IMG/VR virus record: IMGVR_UViG_3300020421_000112
Coordinates: 1-27,751 of that record
DNA: 27,751 nt
Origin: a virus
Strand: one strand, 5' to 3'
In this document: in pieces, positions 21,949 to 27,751 of the stretch
How the letters are laid out: each line of letters opens with the position of its first letter
Position numbering within the stretch: the stretch's first letter is position 1
The notes under the pieces: generated by a model
What the model was told of the DNA's origin: nothing
Database searches by the model: none
The model's input: the letters and a program-made list of their open reading frames with translations, nothing else
Position numbers and translations under genes: made by a program

Positions 21949-24845
21949 TGGGATTTCAAATAGGATCCGTCAACAAAAAATTCAACGCTGAGCAAGAGAC
22001 CTTCCTCAATCAGTTTACTCTGACTCATGAGGGAGATTCTCTGTTCAAGAAAGAATTTGTTGGGGACAGTACAACCGATATTCTTTTAGGTGACGATTCG
22101 ATTGTCATCCCGAACCATTTCTATCGGACTGGTGAAGAGCTGGTATATGATTCACACCCCAATGTACAGTTTACCGGATCAACTTCTCCTATTGGTATTC
22201 AACATGGACTGAACGGCACTGGTGCTGGAACCACCTTGCCCAAGAGTGTATTTGCAATCAAAGTTGACGAGAATAAGATCCGGCTTGCAGCAACAAAAAC
22301 ATTAGCGTTACAGAATTCTCCTATTGGTCTCACAACTGTTGGTGTGGGTGCCACTCACGCTTTTACTGCAAAGAAACTAAACACCAAGTGTGTTATCCTG
22401 ATTGACAATATTGTTCAGTCTCCGGTTTATCCACGTCAGAATTCTACTGCATCATTGGTCTCTGTCAGCAATAATACCCTCGTTCTAGATGATGCTAGTA
22501 TATTTGAGGCAGGTAGTCTCATCAAAATCAATGATGAGATCATGGTGGTTGAAATCACCAACAGTGGTGGCAATGCTAACACCCTTCTGGTAAAGAGAAG
22601 TTGGTTGGGAACTAGATTGCAAACCCATTCTGCTGGCGACACCGCCCAGCTGGTGTTTGGTGATTATAACATCATTGGCGATAAAATTACTTTTGTAGAC
22701 GTTCCTTTTGGTGGAAATCGTAGACAGGTTGGTATCAATTCAAGCAGTATTGTTGGTCTAGGAACAAATCATAATTTTACTATTCTTACTGAGAGTCTTG
22801 AGACTGGAAGTGCCGTCAAACTTCGTTCATTGACACCACCTTCTCCACTTGTTTCTAACAGGGAATACTACATTATCCAATCTGATCCAAACACATTCAA
22901 GTTTGCAGATACTAAAGATGATGCTGTAACCAATCAACCCATTGCACTGACCTCTGCTGGTATTGGAACTCATACCCTGGTCTTTGCTGATGACATTGTT
23001 GGTAGTTCTTTCCAAGGCAGAGCATTTACTCGTAGTGACTACGATGGCAATATTGTCATGGATGATGTTGCACAGAACTTCACTGGCATTGGCAAGACCT
23101 TTACTCTGACTACTGGCGGCAGCAATACTGTAGGCATCACCAGTGATTTTGGTGCAATTCTAATCAATAATATTTTCCAGAAACCTTCCGAAGACTACAC
23201 TTTCATTGGTGGTTCTGCAACAGGTATTACCTCTGTTCGGTTCACTGGAACACAAACTCCTGGTGGAGTAGATGTTCTCAGTACCGTTGATGTAAATGCT
23301 AACAAACTGCCTAGAAAGGGTATCATTGTTTCTATTGGCAATAGTCAAGGTTTTGGATACGAACCCGGTTTGTATGATGATGTCAAATTAGAAAGCGCCA
23401 ACACTGGTGTAGGTGCCAGCATCTCTGTTGAGATTGGTGTTGGAAAGAGTCTGGGTGAGTTTACAATCACCAACCCTGGTTATGGATATACTGTCGGCGA
23501 GACCCTGAATGTAGTTGGTATTCCTACAGTTAGCACCATTGGAGCAAATTTCCAGAACGCTATCTTTACAGTAGAAGACACCGCAGACGATGAGTTTGCT
23601 GGTTGGGTGTTTGGTAAGTTGCAAATCCTGGATGACATCAGTGATCAATTCAATGGTCGTAAAACTACGTTCCAACTGAAGAATAACAATGTCGTTCTTA
23701 GTATTGAAAAACTGGAAGGCAGTCCAATCAGTCTTGACGATGTTCTACTAATCTTTATCAATGATGTCCTGCAAAAACCAGGTGTTGCATATAATTTCTC
23801 TGGTGGAACTAGAATCGAATTTACTGAACCACCTGTAGAAGGTTCTAGTTGCCAGATTCTATTCTACCGAGGAACCGACTCTGATATTGACAATGCTTCT
23901 GCACTTGACTCTATCAAGAAAGGTGATGGTGTCAAGATTATTGATCAGGATTCCAGAGTTGCTCGTGACATCCTGTCTCGTGACACCCTTCTTACTACAA
24001 ACTACAAAGGTCCTGGTATCACTGACGTGGCGAATCCACTGCGTCCTTTGCGATGGACCAAGCAAAGAGATGATTTGTTTGTAGAGGGTGTGAAGGTTAG
24101 TAAGTCCCGTACCGAACTTGCTGGTAATGTCTTCCCGTCTTCCCGAGCAATCAAAACCATCGCTAGTAACGACAGCGTTATTTACATGCAAGGTGGTGCT
24201 CTTGGATTCCGATTTAGTGAGGGAAATACCTTCAATCCAACATCAGACTTCCCGATCAAGATTGTAGATACTGCCAGACCTACCACCGGATTTGGTCTTA
24301 CCACCTATCAGACACCTGTTGTCAGCATTGAAAGTGCCAACATTGCAGGTGACCAGGGCACTATCTGTGGGGTGGGTGTGAGTGCTCAAGCACTGCAACT
24401 ACATTTGCACATCCCACTGAATGCCCAAGCGCGGGTCAATAAATATGGAGGTATATCCAAGACCGGTATTGGCACAGGTGACTACTTTGTCATCTCTAGA
24501 TCTAATGTTGGTACTGGTGTAACCGCACTCACTGAAGACAGAACTGGAACAGTTGGCATTGCTACAGAGTTCCTAGATGGTGTATACGTAGTATCGCACA
24601 TCGAAGATCTTGCCTCTCAAGTTGTGAAAATTCATGTCAATATCCAAACTAATCATGGTTTAGCACCAGGATTTGTTGGTCTGAGTAGTGATGTAGGTAA
24701 CAATTACGGCACATTTAGTTGGGCGAAAGTTACCTGCGGAAACATAGGAACCTCATTTGCTGTCAACTCTACAGAAGGTCTGGTGGGTCTATCCACTGCA
24801 CCTGAAGTGGTGAGAACTAGCAGATTGCTCTTGGATCTCCCATAA
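21948..24845 (+). CDS. Virion structural protein with baseplate repeat modules (965 aa)
   Basis: The start overlaps the giant gene's stop (TAATG). It has no T4 counterpart at this position. Module 1 (about 55-140) is TGEELVYDS to GVGATHAF. A KINDE module (about 170-225) reads FEAGSLIKINDEIMV and RSWLGTRLQTH. A second GTHTL module covers about 285-345. LINNIFQKPSEDY (about 405) and IFINDVLQKPG (about 602) are the N-x-hydrophobic-Q-P pattern seen in phage fibre and baseplate proteins. Glycine-rich, beta-sheet composition throughout; no enzyme motif. It shares modules with the gp7-like protein, so it probably packs beside it at the baseplate periphery. Confidence 0.8.
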   Translation: MGFQIGSVNKKFNAEQETFLNQFTLTHEGDSLFKKEFVGDSTTDILLGDDSIVIPNHFYRTGEELVYDSHPNVQFTGSTSPIGIQHGLNGTGAGTTLPKSVFAIKVDENKIRLAATKTLALQNSPIGLTTVGVGATHAFTAKKLNTKCVILIDNIVQSPVYPRQNSTASLVSVSNNTLVLDDASIFEAGSLIKINDEIMVVEITNSGGNANTLLVKRSWLGTRLQTHSAGDTAQLVFGDYNIIGDKITFVDVPFGGNRRQVGINSSSIVGLGTNHNFTILTESLETGSAVKLRSLTPPSPLVSNREYYIIQSDPNTFKFADTKDDAVTNQPIALTSAGIGTHTLVFADDIVGSSFQGRAFTRSDYDGNIVMDDVAQNFTGIGKTFTLTTGGSNTVGITSDFGAILINNIFQKPSEDYTFIGGSATGITSVRFTGTQTPGGVDVLSTVDVNANKLPRKGIIVSIGNSQGFGYEPGLYDDVKLESANTGVGASISVEIGVGKSLGEFTITNPGYGYTVGETLNVVGIPTVSTIGANFQNAIFTVEDTADDEFAGWVFGKLQILDDISDQFNGRKTTFQLKNNNVVLSIEKLEGSPISLDDVLLIFINDVLQKPGVAYNFSGGTRIEFTEPPVEGSSCQILFYRGTDSDIDNASALDSIKKGDGVKIIDQDSRVARDILSRDTLLTTNYKGPGITDVANPLRPLRWTKQRDDLFVEGVKVSKSRTELAGNVFPSSRAIKTIASNDSVIYMQGGALGFRFSEGNTFNPTSDFPIKIVDTARPTTGFGLTTYQTPVVSIESANIAGDQGTICGVGVSAQALQLHLHIPLNAQARVNKYGGISKTGIGTGDYFVISRSNVGTGVTALTEDRTGTVGIATEFLDGVYVVSHIEDLASQVVKIHVNIQTNHGLAPGFVGLSSDVGNNYGTFSWAKVTCGNIGTSFAVNSTEGLVGLSTAPEVVRTSRLLLDLP

Positions 24846-24848
24846 ATA
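24841..24848 (+). promoter_or_regulatory. T4-type late promoter box CATAAATA ahead of gp8
   Basis: CATAAATA overlaps the stop codon of the 965-aa gene and ends 23 bases before the gp8 ATG, nearly the spacing seen at gp25 (20 bases). It would give an internal late start for gp8 and the genes after it. Confidence 0.5.
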
Positions 24849-24871
24849 AAACGATAAAGTTCAATAGCGTA

Positions 24872-26401
24872 ATGCCAGCCATTATAACTGACCAAATCAG
24901 GGTGTTGAACGCATCTAACTTTGTCAGCGGAATTTCAACCACTGATAACAGTTATTATGTTTTTATTGGCTTGCCGAACGCCACTGATGTTGCATCTGAT
25001 TGGAACACTAACACCCCATCGCCCATCGATAACTTTGATGAGCACGATAAAACCTATGACACGTTGATTTCTGCAAAGAAAATCAATTCGTCTGATGTTC
25101 TCCGAGTTATTCGTAAGAATACCTGGACAAGTGGTTCTATCTATGAGATGTACCGTCACGACTACAGTATTGACAACCTGAGTCCCAATACTAGTTCGAC
25201 TAGTCTCTATAATTCTAATTATTACATCATCAATTCGGACTTCCGAGTTTATGAGTGTATCTACAATGGTGCTGCACCATCAAATAGTGGTAAGGGGATT
25301 ATTTCTCTTCAAGAACCTGTGCACACTGATCTCCAACCTCGTTTGGAAAGTGATGGATATATTTGGAAGTATCTGTATACAATCAAACCCGGCGACATTA
25401 TCAAGTTTGATAGTGCTGACTACATTCCTGTCCCCCGTGACTGGGGAACTAATACGGATGTACAAGATGTTCGTAACGCTGCTGTTGACGGAAAGATTGA
25501 AGTCATTGTTATTGAGAACGTTGCTAGTGCATCATATCAGTTCTCTGGCACAAAGAATGGAGTTCCCATTCGTGGAGATGGTCAAGACGGTGTAGCGTCT
25601 GTCACTTTCGTCAATGGCAAACCTACCAATGTGCAGGTCACAAATGGGGGTACCGGGTACACCTTTGCAACTCTTGATCTCGATTCCGTCGTCAATGGTT
25701 CTGGTGCATCCTTCTCAGTAGTCATTCCTCCTCCGGGTGGACATGGTGCTGACGTTTATCGTGAGTTGGGTTCCAACAAAGTTCTCGTTTATTCGCGTAT
25801 TGAGAACTCTGACGTTACCAACCCTGACTTCCCCACTGGCAACCAGTTTGCTCGTATTGGGGTTATCAAGAATCCTCTTGTTAGTGGTAGCACTAACCTG
25901 TTGGATGCCCCCACCGCATCAGGTCTTTACGGTATCCGTTTGACTGGTGCTGCTTCTACGACTATGGCGGTCCAAACTGACGGTGAGGTGTCGCAGACAG
26001 TAGGTGTTGGTTCTACTGCCATTGGTAAAATTATTGGTTACGACACTGTAACTCAAGTCCTACAGTATTGGCAAGATCGTAGTGTTGCCAATGGAGATGC
26101 AGCGTCCATGCATCAATACCGTCTAAATAGGTTTACGAAAACCCCTGGAACAGGCGGATCTTTGAACGTTGTGGTCCAAACAACCACTGGCACAGAGACA
26201 CTTGCTATCGATAGTGGGTTCACGGGAGTATCAACAACTGTGAACAACCGTACTTATTACTTCGGACAAACTTTCAATTCTGGTATTGCTTCTCCTGAAA
26301 TTCAAAAGTATTCTGGCGATATTATCTACTTAGATAATCGTCCTGAAGTTACTAGAGCGACAAACCAAAGAGAAGATATCAAAATTATCTTAGAATTCTG
26401 A
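24872..26401 (+). CDS. 8: Baseplate wedge protein gp8, enlarged (509 aa)
   Basis: The assignment rests on colinear motifs with T4 gp8 (334 aa): YYVFIGLPNATDVASDWN near the start (T4 IFITFGRSEPWS), YNSNYYIINSDFRVYECIYN (about 113-132), then SDGYIWKYLYTIKPGD (160-175; T4 DGYVWEYLFEIPPD), FARIGVIKNPL (T4 FRQISIITNPL), and the C-terminal YSGDIIYLDNRPEVTRATNQ (480-499; T4 HSGEMIYMENRPPIIMAMDQ) ending in IILEF. The additional length comes from an inserted GGTGYTF..VNGSGASFSV segment (about 255-290) and a second insertion near 370-450. gp8 joins the wedge arms in T4. Its neighbours are as expected. Confidence 0.9.
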   Translation: MPAIITDQIRVLNASNFVSGISTTDNSYYVFIGLPNATDVASDWNTNTPSPIDNFDEHDKTYDTLISAKKINSSDVLRVIRKNTWTSGSIYEMYRHDYSIDNLSPNTSSTSLYNSNYYIINSDFRVYECIYNGAAPSNSGKGIISLQEPVHTDLQPRLESDGYIWKYLYTIKPGDIIKFDSADYIPVPRDWGTNTDVQDVRNAAVDGKIEVIVIENVASASYQFSGTKNGVPIRGDGQDGVASVTFVNGKPTNVQVTNGGTGYTFATLDLDSVVNGSGASFSVVIPPPGGHGADVYRELGSNKVLVYSRIENSDVTNPDFPTGNQFARIGVIKNPLVSGSTNLLDAPTASGLYGIRLTGAASTTMAVQTDGEVSQTVGVGSTAIGKIIGYDTVTQVLQYWQDRSVANGDAASMHQYRLNRFTKTPGTGGSLNVVVQTTTGTETLAIDSGFTGVSTTVNNRTYYFGQTFNSGIASPEIQKYSGDIIYLDNRPEVTRATNQREDIKIILEF

Positions 26402-26405
26402 TACG

Positions 26406-27751
26406 ATGCCACAGAACACCAACCTAAACGTCAGTCCATATTTTGACGACTTTGATTCTGAAAAGAATTTCAACAAAGTTCTGTTCAAACCAGGATCTCC
26501 TGTTCAAGCAAGAGAACTAACAACTCTGCAATCTATCCTACAGGGACAGATTGAAAAGTTTGGTAAACATATTTTCAAAGAGGGATCTGTTGTAATCCCT
26601 GGTAAGTTCAACTATGACTTTGATTATACGTATGTCAAAGTAGAGTCTACGTTCTTTGGTGTTCCGGTAGAACTCTACTACGACAAACTGGTTGGTCTCC
26701 GTATCAAAGGCAAGACTTCAGGTGTCATTGCTCAGGTTGTTCTTGTTCTGTCATCTGAAGATTCTACTGAAAACTGTACTACAATCTATCTGAAGTACGA
26801 AACTAGTTCTGACGACCTGACAACATCCACTATGTTGGATGGTGAGAACTTGGTTACCATGAGTGACTTCACTTATGGTGTGACTACTATTACTGAGGGT
26901 TCTGACTTCGCCACTGCTCTCAATTCTAATGCAACTGGTTCTGGTTCTGCGTTCACTCTGGTCCGTGGTGTCTTCTTTGCACGTGGTGCTTTCGTTGAAG
27001 TACCCACTCAGACCCTCCTGCTAGACCAGTACAACAACAAACCCTCCTTCCGGGTAGGATTCCGAGTAATTGAGGAAATCATCACTGCTGTAGAGGATTC
27101 TACGCTGTATGACAACGCAGCAGGTTTCTCTAACTTTACTGCTCCGGGTGCTGATCGACTGAAAATCAGTCTCGGTTTGACCCGTAAGCGTCTGGATGAC
27201 TTCAATGACGAGAACTTCATCGAACTTCTTCGTACAGATGAGGGTGAAGTCAAGCAGTTAGTTGACCGCACCGTCTATAGTGAGATTGCCAAGGAATTTG
27301 CTCGTCGTACGTTTGACGAGAGTGGCAACTACTTTGTCGATAAGTTTGACCTCGAAGCAAAAGAGTGTCTGAACGATCGGTATTCTAACTTTGGTCAATT
27401 CAGTTCAAACAGACTGACTGAAGATGGCAACAAACCATCTAAGGATTTGATGTGTATCCGGGTTGGTCCCGGTAAAGCATACGTTCAAGGTTTTGAAACA
27501 CGAGTTATTGGTACTCGCTTCCTCGATGTCAAAAAACCTCGTACCACCAAGGCTGTAACTGATCGAGCAATCCCGTTTGAGGCAGGTAATCGCCTCCGGG
27601 TCAACAACGCTTTGAGTGCAGCCCAGATTTCTATTGCCGCGGCCAATGGAGATTTTGTTGATCTCCGTAGCGAGCGTCTTGATAGTAATAAATCAACCGC
27701 TTCTGGTGACAGCATCGGTCGTGCTCGCGTCTACGATTATAAACTCCAGAA
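26406..27751 (+). CDS. DUF4815-type virion structural protein, 3' end outside the window (448+ aa)
   Basis: The ATG at 26406 is four bases after the gp8 stop, and the frame stays open to the last base of the window, so this is a partial gene. The N-terminal block VSPYFDDFDSEKNFNKVLF, then PGSPVQARELTTLQSILQGQ and KHIFKEGSVVIPG (residues 9-70) fits the DUF4815 domain found in cyanophage tail proteins. It continues with RGVFFARGAFVEV (about 196) and GPGKAYVQGFETRV (about 357-370), both typical of that family. T4 has gp9 and gp10 at this place, so a baseplate or fibre-connector role is likely by position. Confidence 0.85.
   Translation, partial: MPQNTNLNVSPYFDDFDSEKNFNKVLFKPGSPVQARELTTLQSILQGQIEKFGKHIFKEGSVVIPGKFNYDFDYTYVKVESTFFGVPVELYYDKLVGLRIKGKTSGVIAQVVLVLSSEDSTENCTTIYLKYETSSDDLTTSTMLDGENLVTMSDFTYGVTTITEGSDFATALNSNATGSGSAFTLVRGVFFARGAFVEVPTQTLLLDQYNNKPSFRVGFRVIEEIITAVEDSTLYDNAAGFSNFTAPGADRLKISLGLTRKRLDDFNDENFIELLRTDEGEVKQLVDRTVYSEIAKEFARRTFDESGNYFVDKFDLEAKECLNDRYSNFGQFSSNRLTEDGNKPSKDLMCIRVGPGKAYVQGFETRVIGTRFLDVKKPRTTKAVTDRAIPFEAGNRLRVNNALSAAQISIAAANGDFVDLRSERLDSNKSTASGDSIGRARVYDYKLQ

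Noticed and set aside
26112-26118. CTAAATA word inside gp8
   Set aside because: Lies within the coding sequence, far from any start; treated as chance.

Overview
The window looks like part of the genome of a T4-like tailed phage, most likely a marine cyanomyovirus infecting Synechococcus or Prochlorococcus. The right-hand 16 kb carries the T4 baseplate-wedge order: gp25, gp6, a gp7-like giant, an extra structural protein, gp8, then a DUF4815-type virion protein that runs off the end. The giant YHYH-domain protein and the DUF3310 gene fit cyanophages. The host range is inferred, because no photosynthesis gene or tRNA is visible here.

Layout. (1) 1-1063, + strand: five small, tightly coupled genes of unknown function. 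(2) 1064-1672: about 600 bp without a convincing gene, at a convergent junction, rich in inverted repeats and ending in a terminator for the minus strand. (3) 7674 down to 1673, minus strand: a sulfotransferase-like gene, then four consecutive paralogous SGNH/GDSL-hydrolase-like genes, a DUF3310 gene, a Cys-rich protein, a short gene and a second sulfotransferase-like gene. (4) 7708-11318, + strand: a short gene, a third sulfotransferase-like gene, a short gene, a NodU/CmcH-type carbamoyltransferase, a GT-A-like glycosyltransferase and another short gene, closed by a rho-independent terminator. (5) 11341-27751, + strand: T4-type late promoters and the baseplate operon.

The accessory block between the small genes and the baseplate operon reads as a cassette for modifying a surface polymer: three sulfotransferase-like proteins, four SGNH-like proteins, one carbamoyltransferase and one glycosyltransferase, with short genes overlapping several of them by ATGA junctions. 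A T4-type late-promoter octamer (GATAAATA) lies ahead of the SGNH array and the same octamer lies ahead of gp25, which suggests that the array is expressed late, with the virion genes. Whether the target is host lipopolysaccharide or capsule, or the virion itself, cannot be told from sequence. The SGNH and sulfotransferase-like families both depart from canonical active-site residues, so catalysis is not assured.

In the baseplate region the main surprise is architectural. The gp7-like protein (2746 aa, against about 1030 in T4) seems to carry roughly 2000 residues of repeats and a YHYH domain inserted between two short blocks that resemble T4 gp7. Repeat modules of the same kinds recur in the next structural protein, and one of them in gp8.
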